Assembly (NCBI GenBank): GCA_019633425.1
Contig: WSUB01000153.1
Coordinates: 9,630 to 73,629 of the forward strand
From: Tulasnella sp. 424
Lineage: Eukaryota > Basidiomycota > Agaricomycetes > Cantharellales > Tulasnellaceae
Reading direction: 5' to 3'
Length of the DNA: 64,000 nt
Below, in pieces: positions 46,560 through 58,095 of this stretch (its first letter is position 1; the number at the start of each line of letters is the position of its first letter). Below the pieces are notes generated by a model. It was not told where the DNA came from, did not search any database, and saw only the letters and a program-made list of their open reading frames with translations. The position numbers and the translations under genes are program-made.

Positions 46560-48420
46560 ATCGTAAAGTCGAGAGGCCAGCTCACCATCCACCGTGTCAC
46601 CGGCCCAAAATCCTAACGCAGCAGCGGCAGCGGCGATCGCTCCAACCAGAAGGTAAGGACGACGGGATAGTCGGCGGTCTGCCGTCACCACGATGGTCAT
46701 CAGAATTCTCCCGCTCATCGTCAAACACCAACCCGCGCTTCTCGTCCCAAACCGTCGTCGTCGACTCGAGCGGGTCGAGGATCGCCAGGTCTATCGCTGC
46801 TTCCGAAGGTGAACTAGACGCGGGTGGGCTCGAGTCGGACAGCGAGGGTGCAGTTGTTGGAGAGAATGCTGAAGAGGAGGATGAAGGGCGACGTCGGACG
46901 ATCTGCCATCACCACCACGCCCATCAGAATTCTCCCGCTCATCATAAACCACTAACCGGCGCTTCTCGTCCCAGACCGTTGCCGACTCGCCAGACCGCCA
47001 CCCGCACCTGCTGCCAACTTTTCGTCCAAATCATCGTAAGGGTGAACGCCGCGGGGGTTAGATCCAAAATTTTGATCTTGGCAACGATTCGGGGTTTGAT
47101 CTCGGGCAAGATCGACATGGCGAGAGGAGGAGGGAAGGGATGTGGAGCGGGTCGAGGCTTGCTAGTTCTATCGCTGCTGCTGCTTCTGAAGGTGAACCAG
47201 ACGCGGGTGGGTTCGGGTCGGACGATGCGGTCGCGGTCGTCTGAGGGAATGCCAAAGAAAAGGATAAAGGACCGACGTCGCGCGAAGTGGTTTGGTGCCC
47301 TGCTTCACCGTGTTCCAAGCGTTCGTAATTGGGGGTATCGTTTTGACGACGACGATGATGACGATGGGATGGTGAGGGTGTTGATGTCGATTAGGGTGGA
47401 ATAGTAATAGGTTATCCGCCTCGGTGTGCGTTAGCACAATTTCCGACCACGGTCGACGAAGGGAATGGTGACTCCAGAGATGATGGAACAAAGAAATCCG
47501 GATCGTCTCCATCTACGAAAATTTCTCTCGTTCGCGTTTGCGTAGCGCAACCATCCTCGAGAGGTCCGCTTCCTATGTCCGATTATGATTATTGCCGCTG
47601 TTACTGTCTCCCGCTGCATTGGGTTGAGCGTGGAGGTATTGCGCACGAGCGAGAAACTCCTGTTCCGCATCGGATTGAGTGCGACTCTCCACTTCCCGCC
47701 TCCCCTTTGTCGTCCGTAGGCGGAGCAGCAGGCGCCCGACACTCCGCCTCGGACTTCCTCTCCACCTCCGCCTCGACCTCCGAGTCCAGATCTGCGCTTT
47801 CGAAATCCGACGGGGTGAATATCTGGTCGAACGTGAACCGCTCGAACGCATCGAGGGGCAAGACGGGCGCAACGATGTGGACCATGAAGTGCGCTCTGTG
47901 CATGGTGTTGTTGTATGGTGCGGTGTAATCGTCTCTGGACGCGGTGAGGTTGGGGAGGTACGCCTCGACGCTACGTTCCCTCTCTCTCCAAGTCAAGAAC
48001 TTCTCCGCAGTTTCCTTCCCCAACCCTTTCGGATATACTTCATCGAAGAGCCGCTCCTTCAGTGCTCGGTGGGAGGTGGGGTGGAATGCAAAGCTCGGGA
48101 GGGGCGCTTGTTGCGGGTGAGGAGCCGGGGTGTGTTGAGAGAATTATCAGGTCCGGAGTAAAAACGTTTCGTTTGCCGTTGGATTTAAGATAGATTTGGG
48201 GTCCATATAAAGGTAAACGGGTGTGAAGTTTGTTGGTTGGGAACGTGGTTTCTGCGGGGAGCACGAGACAATTTAGCGCTCACTATCGTAGCGGTGTACA
48301 ATGGAGCGGCGGTGAAGGTTGATAGCGCTCGGTTGCAAGGAAGGACGGCGGGTTGGACTTGGACTTGCTGTCGGGCTGCTGGAAACATCGGAACAATGAT
48401 GACATCGTTGGGATGGTCGG
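46560..48420 (-). pseudogene. Family B gene, copy B4
   Basis: Minus strand: FHPTSHRALKERLFDE (48.06 kb), GKETAEKFLTWRERE, PVLPLDAFERFTFDQIF and the acidic LDSEVEAEVERKSEAE (47.8 kb), NNHNRTWEADLSRMVALRKR (47.57 kb), EADNLLLFHPNRHQHPH (47.4 kb), TTATASSDPNPPASGSPSE (47.2 kb), then AIAAAAAALGFWAGDTVDGE near 46.63 kb, a short hydrophobic segment that could anchor the C-terminus. The 3' region contains a partial internal duplication (two copies of the RENSDDH... to VWDEKR segment, 46.70 and 46.95 kb). Frames do not join. Confidence 0.5.
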
Positions 48421-48525
48421 GTGGACGGCCAGGCGGAGGGAGGGAAGGGTGTAGGGTGTAATCTGGCGGTCGAGGTCGTTGTTTGACGAGTAGACTCGCT
48501 TGCCAATCTTATCTCCGAGCTCCGC

Positions 48526-49171
48526 CTGGGACCCACCATACGGGTCTCAGTTAGGACCCCGAATTTAAACGCCGCCCCATACATTCTGGTGCTGGAGCTG
48601 GACAAAAAAGCACCTCCAACAGCTCGTCCCGGTGATAGGCCCCCCGCTCTCTCTTTCGTCAGTTGTGCTCTCTTATAGCAGCGGGAATCCGTACAACACC
48701 TTTTGGCCGACTCCCCTCCCCATCCCTCAGCGACATACCCACACTCAGCCTTCAAAGACCCCGACGCGCCGCAAACTACCTTCGAGCGTTTCAAACTTTC
48801 TACGCACAGCAAGCCCCCCCTACGTCCTCGAGCATTCACGCGAGTTCACTAACACCTCTGGCTGATCCGCAACCGAAGCCGACGGAGCGAGTAGGTCCGA
48901 CCGCTCATTGTCAAGCGCGGCGGCAGAGCCCAACACAAATCGATGACACTGGCTCACTTTCACCAACCTTACATTCTCTAACGCAACATGCTGTACATTT
49001 TCATTACTTACATGTGCGGTATATATACTATGAGCTCCGAGTATCGATGGTTTGCGGGAACTGATCGCCGTGAGCTGGCCCCTGTGAGAAGGACGACGTG
49101 AGTTTTCCAAGTCCGGCGTCGGGGCGGGGTTTGAATTCAGGTCCTAACTGAGACCGTACGGTGAGTCCCAG
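48526..49171. mobile_element. Small TIR element (MITE-like)
   Basis: Terminal inverted repeats of about 46 bp start with ctgggac at 48526 and end with gtccca(g) at 49171. The inner parts share tctcagttaggacc in inverse orientation. The interior of about 550 bp has no transposase motif. I could not see a convincing target-site duplication, so classification is open. Confidence 0.55.
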
Positions 49172-49209
49172 CCGTTTCGACATCGAACAAATGGACGGAA
49201 CGAGCCTAG

Positions 49210-49856
49210 TTGACGAGTAAAAGATACACAAAGTTCCCAGAACCTGGTAAGAATGCTAGGGTTGCCACACATCGAGCTCCAAGCAAGCATTTCCTGGTCC
49301 GCGGCAGTCAGGTCGTACTCGTCCTTGTAGGACGTGTCTCATCCACATCCTTTCCTGACAACAAGGCAACCGTCACCCTCAGCATTATTCCTATCCTAAA
49401 TGAAGACTTGAAGACTGCTAACGTCTTGCTAGCCCATTATAAAGATGGTAAGTTCATTCGACGAAAATCGTGTTGAATGGCTGCCAAACCCTGCGCGTCA
49501 CGGTGTCGCAGAACCCAAGTCTTACTCAAGCATTCGCACTTCGACTCGATTAGCCGAGGGTGAGTTCGAGATCGATGCTCGTGTTGTGACTCATGCACGT
49601 CCTTAGTGCAAACCATTCACAAAAACTTACGACGCCATTGGAGGCATTCAGCCAAAGCACAAGATGTAAGAAAATCCCTTGCTCACAGCTCAAGAAGGGT
49701 GATCTTGTTGCGGTAGAACTAGCAATCAAGAAGTGGTTCCGCTCCGGGGAAACGGCCGAACATGGGCCTTACAACTTGCCTACTCCGCAAAGGGACCCGA
49801 CGGACGAGGCGGGGGTCGACGGCGCGACAGCCGGTCCCGATCATGAATACGCTTAG
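49210..49856 (+). CDS. Hypothetical small protein gene, probably spliced
   Basis: Two open frames, 49210-49476 and 49593-49856, are separated by a stretch with good splice signals (donor gtgagt near 49560, acceptor ccttag at 49606). The first reads RAPSKHFLVRGSQVVLVLVG and ILNEDLKTANVLLAHYKDGK; the second reads LKKGDLVAVELAIKKWFR, ending GPDHEYA. The hydrophobic/charged alternation looks like a soluble beta-rich protein and the codon pattern is protein-like, but I do not recognise the family. Start and exact splicing are unproven. Confidence 0.35.
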
Positions 49857-51359
49857 TACTTCCTTTCATTACTCTTTGAGCTCGATCGGTTAGATAAGGA
49901 TGATGTATGATTACCAAATGGTGTGTGTATGTATCGAGAATCGTAACCACTTTCAGCAAGTCATACTGAACTGTTCTGGGACCCCGCGCGAAGACGTCGC
50001 CGTACCCATATAATGTATTTAGTGCAAGTAATAGCTTTGATGTAAATACCAAGTTCACATTATTGATATCTAGGTGTTGTCTACCCTTGGGAATGACCTC
50101 AGTTTGCGATGGGCGGGATGGGGCGCAGGACGCGGTGCAGCGAACTTCTCGATCATCGATGCGTGGATTTTCTGATGGGCGCCGGCGTACCTGATCCACC
50201 ACTCCGTTGTACCAAAGCTCATTTTGGACAGACCCGCTTCACCACCCACGCCTACCTCGGCCACTTCATCGTATCGCGTGTTTCTATGATGAATATCACG
50301 GCGAGTTAGCATGCGTGTAGGGTGCGAGCGTTGATTTTTTTGAAAGTGCCGCTGCTCAGTCCCCGACTCTACTACGTAGGGTGATTGTACGTTTCACTGG
50401 ATGGGATTTCCACCCAGTGGCTGGCTTATCTTGGCGTCCGCTCAACTCACGCACCAATGGAGTGATCTTCCTTATCTAAACTCAGCTATTATCTCATCAT
50501 ACATGACGAGCAATGCAGATCGTTGTTTCATGTTTTGACCCCATACTGCCGGTCTCCAGGTATGAATCGGGTCTGAAACATAGCTAGGCATTCATTACAT
50601 AGACGACGCAGACTAGCAAAGTTTAATATTGATCACCTCGCTGAAGATTGTCTTGGGAAACACCGTGACCCCAGAGGGCTCCCTCGTTTCCCTGACCAAG
50701 GTCCTCAAGTGAAATGGGATGAAATGACGATGCCTGAACGATAAAGCGGCTACGATGTATGCTGCCCCAAGTGCTAATGATGAGGATGGTGCCCTCGTGC
50801 TACAAATCGCTGCTGATAACGTCTACTGTCAACCAGGCCTCGCACGTCACCAAAGGGGCCGGTCTGCGTGTCTTCGGAATTGCTTAGAGCCCCGGCGAAG
50901 CTCGTACACTATCCATTTTCCCTGTCTTCTCTGGCGTTCTGCTCTGTCATCGCGGGATCACCGCACCAAATTCAAACCATTCTCAGGTCATTTTCTAGGA
51001 GGAAGCTCATATGATGCTGGGCAAGGGTGCGGCGTTACGCTATTCACGTGCAAGCGGTTTAGATTACGGACTTCTGCTTTATATTTAAGCTTTCCTTTCG
51101 ATGGAACTTCCAAAACCTTGCGCCGATGGTTGCGCCTACGTATTCTCACCACTTCCACCCCTAAATTGTCTTGGGGGTACTCTCCCGCGATGAGTGAGCC
51201 GCGGAGAAGACTATTTTGTTCTGTAATGCTGATGGGGTAAAATACTGAGGGAATGGCGTCTGTGCCGCGACGGGATCTGATCCACTGCTGGGAAGCCCAC
51301 CATGACGTCCCTGGAAACTCCCGCTACCCTTCACCTTGTGACGTTAAGCCACATATACA
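49857..51359. other. Spacer; one unassigned open frame
   Basis: The plus-strand frame at 50755-51240 (161 aa) is long for this region but has no motif I recognise. The minus-strand frame at 49780-50202 overlaps the preceding gene and has none either. Confidence 0.3.
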
Positions 51360-52300
51360 TACATCTATCGCCCGCATACGATTGGTATTTACCGTTGGTC
51401 ATCGTCACTCTCGCTGATAACGCGCTAATCGGGACGGCCCGCTCTAGTCCCCGTAGCCCTGGGATCTCGGTGATTTCGAACAATCTGCGTTTCAACGCGC
51501 AGTGTCAACTGCCCGCATTGTTTTGAAGATGGGTAAATGAAACTATGCCTTGAGGGCTAGGGTTGGGCTATGGGAGGCGGGCTAACCTATCACGGGAGGG
51601 AAGAGACGGAGTGGAGCTTGATCACGATGTATCCCGGAGATCTATCTACGGCTGAAGCACAGTTTCTCCAATATAGGCAGGTAGGATCTCCAATGCTGGA
51701 GAAGAACGATTGCCATTCACCGAGTTGCTCACAATTTTGGGCTACTATCAAGTTGGTGATGTGCACTGCCTGGCACATGGTGCTGTTTGCTGCAATCGGT
51801 TGCCGCAATCTTCGGTCACGGGACTTCTTCGAATAGCCGCGCAAGGTCCTCAAACAGCCTCCGAGCCAACAAAGTTCACTACCCTTGCTTCGCTGGATGA
51901 AAGCTCCGTCCTACGTAGGGGTAAGAAGAGAAGTGTATAGCAATACTATGTAATTCAATATCTACCAGCAACCTCTTCACCCGGCAAATTCTTCTTTTCG
52001 TAAATGGGGCAGGAGAAACTCAACGGTGTCTATCCACGAACAAAATGCCCAAAATAAAATGAGGCAACTGGACAACCCGAATGAAGTAGGAATGGATCAA
52101 AATAGTATGCGTCATGATACTCCCCATCTGGAGGTGGTGGTTGGAGCGCATGTAGGATCCAAACTCAACGGCGCCTTCTCAGCGACGACCGTGCCGAAGT
52201 GGGATCTGATTATGAGGAGGTTAGTTGCTTGTACTCATTCACCGATTTGCTTCAGTCTAGCCCGAATTGTCTGTTCTTAGGCAAATAGTAGTGGCGTGGG
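51360..52300 (+). repeat. A-family upstream module, copy in front of A5
   Basis: This matches 30.59-31.5 kb and the palindrome arms (attggtatttaccg near 51384; tgccgcaatcttcggtcacggg near 51795; catctggaggtggtggttgg near 52128). It includes a second set of TTGCCGCAAT-type motifs near 51800. Confidence 0.7.
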
Positions 52301-52307
52301 AGGTCAA

Positions 52308-52457
52308 TTGCTGCAATATCGGTTCGAGGATATCGGGTCACCGTGCAGGATGCCGAGCTAGGCGAGCTTCCTCGCACACTAACCATCAAAGGATTTGATA
52401 TTGATTTGCTAAGAAAACTCCGCTGTACGCGGGGGTACAGGGAGAAGCCCATAAAAC
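52308..52457 (+). promoter_or_regulatory. A5 promoter: palindrome and TATA box
   Basis: The ATTGCNGCAAT palindrome is at about 52307-52317, about 240 bp before the ATG. A cataaaac box lies at 52450-52457, about 100 bp before the ATG, followed by ctgctgaataccccttcac. Confidence 0.5.
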
Positions 52458-52550
52458 CCAACAGCTGCTGAATACCCCTTCACTCAGCTCAACCTCTTCG
52501 TTTCACTATCACTCACCGTTGACAACTTTTTCTCTACGTCTCGTTCAGAC

Positions 52551-53357
52551 ATGATTACTACGGTGCAGCTACGACCCGACCAGCCCTCTTTGGTCCCTCC
52601 TATCACCCATCCTCTGTTTAATGAGCAAGCCGACCAGAAGGACGTCGACATGATATGGTTCATTGCGTAAGCACCACCTTCACCGTAATCAATGCTGCCC
52701 TTACTCAGTGCTTGTCATTATCCATTACGTTCGCGTCAGGGGGGCATTTCGACTGGAGGCATATCGCCCACTAACGTTCCACGAAATATTTTGGCTCATC
52801 AAGGAACACCAGCCATGGAAGATACATGAGAGCCGGGGACCGAAGAGGGGAGACTCTGCGAAGGTAGACAGTGACGTCGCGGCAATTGTCGGCCGTGCAG
52901 GGCTCTGATTCCCACATGTTAGAACAACATACGATTCATTTTGACAAGGTCCCCAGCATTTGATCATGACAGGGCCGGTCATTGGTACATGAATGGAATG
53001 CCCCTTGTACGGACCAAAGACATGTTGCAAAAGTGGCTAACGAAGTCCACACTAGCCGTGACAGATAAAGAAAATCAGGCATTCTGGTAAGCCCCTTCTC
53101 GGCATTTAAGATCTGGGAGCTGATATCCGGCCAGTGATTGGGTGGACGACTTGTTCGCACTACCAGTGGGACCGCGAAACGGATCTGCTCTCCCGTATCC
53201 GTTGCACAACTGGGCCCACGACCCCACGAGTTTGACACCACTCGAAAATAGCACAGAGAGAAACGGAGGCGTTATCCGACACAGGTCTCATGAACGATGG
53301 CCTCCTTTCTGGGTCGGTGTTTGGGCTGGCTCGTCTCGGTCCCGTCCACTTCCCTGA
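52551..53357 (+). CDS. Forkhead-like small gene family, copy A5 (reference copy)
   Basis: Predicted exons 52551-52666, 52740-52863, 52923-53086 and 53135-53357 join in frame to about 208 aa with no lesion, so I use it as the family reference. The region MIWFIAGAFRLEAY to EHQPWK aligns without gaps to forkhead helices 1-2 (YSYxxLIxxAI to HYPYY), including LTFHEIF for LTLxEIY. NNIRFILTRSPAFD replaces NSIRHNLSLNxxF and GHWYMN replaces GxxWxL. After the domain come LVRTKDMLQKW and a variable C-terminus with SLTPLENSTERNGGVIRH. Likely nuclear, by inference only. It is convergent with B5. Confidence 0.63.
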
Positions 53358-53769
53358 AGAAGCTTGAACGTGGGCTTCGGCTTCTTGGTACCAGCCGCCT
53401 GGAGCGCTGTTACCTTCCCATATCAAGGTCCCGTTGCTATAGCTTGGAGGAAATTTCATGTATTTTGTACGTTGGAGCTGGAAATTTTGGTTAAAAAAAG
53501 GTCATATGTATGTTATGTAGATCGATCGGGTTCGGTTTTGCTTCGGAACAAAAGCATCGGAGGAGCTCTTTCTGTCGTTATCTTTGTGAATGGAACATTC
53601 TGAATTGCTGTTCCATCGGTGTGACCCAGGGTTGTTTGCCAAAGGCAAACAACAATCCAATTTCCCACACATGTGAACAAATTTATCATCAAGTCGTCAA
53701 CATCTCAAAAAGAAACCACAGGGGCGACAAAGAATAAACAACACACCAAAAGAGAGCTGGGGGGCACCG

Positions 53770-55740
53770 AAAGAGTCCACAGGAGCCCAGCTCGACCATC
53801 AACCGTCACTCCAGCCCAAAACCCTAACGCAGCAGCGGCAGCAGCAGCGATCGCTCCGACCGCAGGCAAAGACAACATGATAGTCGCCGGTCTGCCATCA
53901 CCACCACCACCACCACGTCCACCAGAATTCTCCCGCTCATCGTCGACCACCACCAGTCGGCGCTTCTCGTCCCAAATCTGGCCACCCGCACCCGCACCCG
54001 CACCCGAGGCCAGTTTTCGTCCAAGTCGCCCGAATGACGCGGTAAAGTAAACGTCGCGGGTAAGATCTAGAATTTGATCTTGGCGACGATTCGGGTTTTT
54101 ATCTCGGATAAAATCGACAAGGCGAGGGAGAGGAGGGAAGGGTGTGGAGCCGGTCGAGGCTTGCTAGGTCTATCGCTCCTTCTGAAGGTGAGCCTGTAGC
54201 AGGTGGGTTCGGGTCGGACGATGCGGTTGCGGTCGTCGCCGGGAATGCCGAAGAAGAGGACAAAGGACCGACGTCGGACGAAGCGGTTTGGCAACCTGCT
54301 TCACCGTGTTCCAAGGGTTCGTAATCGGAAGTATCGTTTTGATGATGATGATGAGGGGGGAGGTGGTGTTGATGCTGATTAGGGTGGAATAGTAATAGGT
54401 TATGCGCCTCAGTGTGCGTTAGCACGACTTCCGACCACGGTTGACGAAGGGAATGGTGACTCCGAAAATGGTGGGGCGGGAAGGCCGGATCGTCTCCATC
54501 CGCGAAAAGTGCTCTGGTTCGCGCTTGCGCAGGGCAACCACCCTCGAAAGGTCCGCTTCCCGTGTCCGGTTATTGGCGCTCTCACTTTCGCCGTATGGAG
54601 GTACTGCGTGCGAGCGAGTAAACCCCCCTGAGCATCGGATTGAGCAGGTCTCCACATCCGCCTCCCCTTCGTCGTCCGTTGGCGGAGCAGTACGCGCCCT
54701 ATTCTCCGCCTCGGACTCCCTCTCCACCTCCGCTTCAACCTCTGAGTCTAAATCCGCGCTTTCGAAATCCGACGGGGTGAAAATCTGGTCGAACTTGAAC
54801 CGCTCTCGAGGGGTAAGACGGGCGCAACGATGTGGTCCATGAATTGCGCTCCGTGCATGGTGTTGTTGTGTGGTGGGGGTGTAATCGTCTCTGGACGCGT
54901 TGAGGTTGAGGAGGTACGCTTCGACGATACCTTCTCTCTCTCTCCAAGTCAAGAACTTCTCCGCAGCTCTGTCCTCAGCCTTTTCAGATTCACTCCATCG
55001 CAAGCCATTCTTTTAGTGCTCGGTGGGACGTCGGGAGGAACGTGAAGTTAGGGAGGGGCGCTTGTTGCGGGCGAGGTGAGTTCGAGATAGGCTGAGGAGT
55101 CGGGGTATTGAAGGCGCCCGCGAGTGAATATCTCCTCCTCCTCCTCCTCCTCGTCGGTATGGCGAAGCGCGTCGGGGATATTGAAGTTGGTGGTGAGATA
55201 TCCTAGAAGACGCGCGATGTAGGGATTGAACTCTTGAGTCGTTGAAGTAATCAGGTGAATGGTGTCGTCTACGCCGTTGCTGTTGTGGGAAAAAAGGGCA
55301 TTGCAGGGATGTTGGGATAACTCGAAGGTCTGGTTCAGTAGAGACGTTTCGATTGCTGTTGAATATAAGATAGATGAAAGATAAACGAGTGTGAAGTTTG
55401 TTAGTGGAACCGTGATTTCTGCAGGGGGAGCACGAGACAATTAGCGCTCACGAGGTGACGGCGCCACCATCGCAGCGGTGGACAATGGAGCGGTGAAGGG
55501 TAGGGGTCGATGGACAGGTTCACTGAAGCGGTTGAAGAGTGTACGGTTGTTAGATGTAGTAGCCTGGTCGACGTCGCGGAAAGGCTGTTAACGTTGAATT
55601 GCGGCCAGGATGGAATCGAGAACTTGAGAAGGCTCGGGGGGGGGGAGGAAGTGATATCAGACTCTGTATGACGACAACTGTTCGGCGGTTTGATTGTTGC
55701 TGCTCGCCTCGTCGGATTCGTCTCAGCCATCGAGTCGCAT
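53770..55740 (-). pseudogene. Family B gene, copy B5
   Basis: The longest B copy. Minus strand from about 55.74 kb: MAETNPTRRAATIKPPNS, a DDTIHLITSTTQEFNPYI and LLGYLTTNFNIPDALRHT block with an acidic E-run (55.2 kb), FTFLPTSHRALKEWLA (55.03 kb), AAEKFLTWRERE, FKFDQIFTPSDFESADLDSE (54.8 kb), READLSRVVALRKREPEHFS (54.55 kb), AHNLLLFHPNQHQHHLPPHH (54.4 kb), ASSDPNPPATGSPSE, VYFTASFGR and DEKRRLVVVDDERENS (53.95 kb), and an Ala-rich hydrophobic stretch AIAAAAAAALGFWAGVTVDG (53.84 kb). Frames change several times. The role is unknown; the C-terminal hydrophobic stretch suggests membrane anchoring. Confidence 0.5.
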
Positions 55741-56169
55741 GATCTTGAGCCCATTTCTCCCTTTTCGCCTGAAGTGGTTTAGGAGGGGAGGGACGTGAGT
55801 CTAGGTAAAAATCAAAGCCTTCTCAACCACCATTCCCACGGTTCGCCACTTCTCCCAACTTGCAACGTCGCCGTTCCAGCGACAGAGGGTGGGTTGCTCG
55901 GTCCGAATCTCTTAAAAGGTTTGTTCAAATGTCTGCGTTGTCCGTGAGCAGGCGAATCAGTCTGAATTTCGACAGGAAGGCGTAGCCCAAGTCCCACCGG
56001 GAGCAGTTGTACCCCAGAAATCCGTCAAGGTGAATCATTATGACTTTCTTAGGATTTTACATCCTTAAAAGCATTCGTTCGTCCATTTTTAGCTTAATTA
56101 GAACTATATACGTTGCGGATGAAGTGGGCAAACTCTTCGGCGGCTGGCTCTCCCGGCTTCCACACTCGT

Positions 56170-56972
56170 TCAAGCTTCTTCCGGATAGTGGACGGGACCG
56201 CGACGAGCCAGCTCGAAGATCCATCTAGGAGACCATCGCTCATGAAACCTTTCGACGTGTCTGATAACACCTTCGTTGCTCTCTGTGGTACTGTCGAATA
56301 ATGCTAACTCCGTGGGTCGCGGGGGAAGGCAATTGGACTCCGTTCCGTTAAACAGTGCAAATAATTGGTCCGTGTAATCCCTGACACGGATATCAGCTCC
56401 TGAGTTTTAAAATACGACGAAGGTGCTTACGTATATTCCCGCTTTTCTGCATCAGCCATGATCGGTGCGGACTCCTCCAGCAGCGTAGGTAACAGGCTCG
56501 GGGTCCGGACGAGAGGATTTTCGGTCATGCTCCAGTGATCGGACCTGTCATGGTCAAATGCTGGGGATTTTGTTAAAATCCTTCGTAGGGCGCGCTGATA
56601 TAAGGGAATCAGTGCGTTTCATTGCAGACAATTGATGTGACGTCACTAGCTACCTCTGCGGCGACTCTTTTACTCGGCCCCTGGCACTCATATACTCTCC
56701 ATGGCTGGGGTTCCTTAACGGAATCCCTTATTTCCTGGACCGTTCTTGGGGCACGAGGTTCTTCCAGATGTAACACCCCCCTGACGCGGACATCATGGAT
56801 TCTAACAGGTACTGAGTAAGACTGACATTGCTGGTTACCAGCATGCAGAGGATGGTACATACGCGATCAACCATATCATCTCCCTCAAGTCGCCTTCCTG
56901 GCTAAAAACAGAATGGGTGATAGAAGGAGTCGAAAAGGGCTCGTCGGGTCGTAGCTGCGCTGCAGTAATCAC
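56170..56972 (-). CDS. Forkhead-like small gene family, copy A7 (start codon changed)
   Basis: Minus-strand exons 56972-56863, 56780-56654, 56594-56431 and 56380-56170 join in frame to about 203 aa. The family ATG reads GTG here; the first in-frame ATG is 33 codons on, just before helix 1 (MIWLIAGVLHL), so a shortened protein starting there would keep most of the domain. RALRRILTKSPAFD and DHWSMT mark the recognition-helix and wing positions. The C-terminus (RFHERWSPRWIFELARRGPV ending HYPEEA) is the best preserved in the family. It lies tail-to-tail with the A5/B5 module. Confidence 0.52.
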
Positions 56973-57062
56973 GTTCGCACGAGACGTAGAGGGTAAAGCT
57001 ACAAATGATGAGTGAAACGAAGAGGATGAGCTGGCTGAAGGGGTATTTAGCAGATGTCGTAC

Positions 57063-57242
57063 TTATATGCAAGACTTGGTCGTTGCTAGACCTCTCGCTA
57101 GACCTCTACGTAGAACGTAGCTTTGTTCAGTAAATCAAAAGCAATCAATTTTTGCTATTTGTTAGGTAGTGCGCGAAGAAACGCTCGCCTAGTTCAGCTT
57201 TCTGCAGGACGACCTGACCCCGTGAATCAGTATTGCGGCAAT
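57063..57242 (-). promoter_or_regulatory. A7 promoter: palindrome and TATA box
   Basis: A minus-strand gcatataagt box lies at 57061-57070, and the ATTGCNGCAAT palindrome (G in the centre) at about 57232-57242, about 270 bp before the start. Further module sequence extends to about 57.8 kb, with a second, mutated palindrome at about 57745-57756. Confidence 0.45.
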
Positions 57243-57849
57243 CGGCCACTCATGCGACTGCCATAGCTGGAAGCCTTCCAGGAACCACGAGACTGAAGCA
57301 AAATTCGAGCAACTCGATGAATGCGCACGGGCAATTGACCGTCGCAAGGCCAGGAACCACACGGAGGCGCTCGTTGGAGAGGGGCTGCCGATATTGTATT
57401 GACTATCTTTCAACAATCTGCGTCTCAGCGCTTGCAAGTACCGACTGTCTGGTCGTTGGACAGGCATTGAATGACATTGGACCCCTAACCTTGTATAGCT
57501 AGTCAATCTACGCTCGTAGTGTTTATGGCTAGACACTGTCTGGGTCTCTCTTGCCCCTCTGGGGGAGGGATGGGCTGATTGAAGAGGGTTTCTGTATATC
57601 TCGAGACCCGGTTGTGGAACTTCTCCACGTACCCCCGTATAGCAAATCAAGGGTAACTACTTTCTGAACCTTCTTGGTTAGGGCGCAAAGAAGTACTCGC
57701 TTAGCTCGTGTGTTTGCGCAACGACCTGACATCCCGTGAACCGATGTTGCGACAATTATCCATCCATGCGACTGCCATAACTAGAAGCCTTGTCTGGGAC
57801 CGCGCAACACAGATTATATCGAAGAAGAATGTGGGCAACTCGGTAAATG

Positions 57850-58095
57850 TGCATGTGCAATGACTGTCCTGACTTGGTTGGCAGCTGACTGTAAAAACCA
57901 AATCAGGACGGTCCTAGGGATGCTCCCCTAATTCAGGTCTGAACTGCTGCAGCCCCATCGCGTATCGTCCTGTGAGACCTCTTCATGTCGATCACATCAC
58001 AGATTCCCAGAATTGCTTTTCGTCACCTGATGGGGTGACAGGGGTCCTAGCAAACGCTGGACAACGGAACCGGCCCGGAACATGCTGATTCGAAA
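57850..58095. repeat. Dispersed repeat, copy 2 (first copy 5185-5415)
   Basis: See the copy at 5185-5415; the orientation is the same. It is followed at 58100-58290 by a remnant of the A-family 3' flank. Confidence 0.75.
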
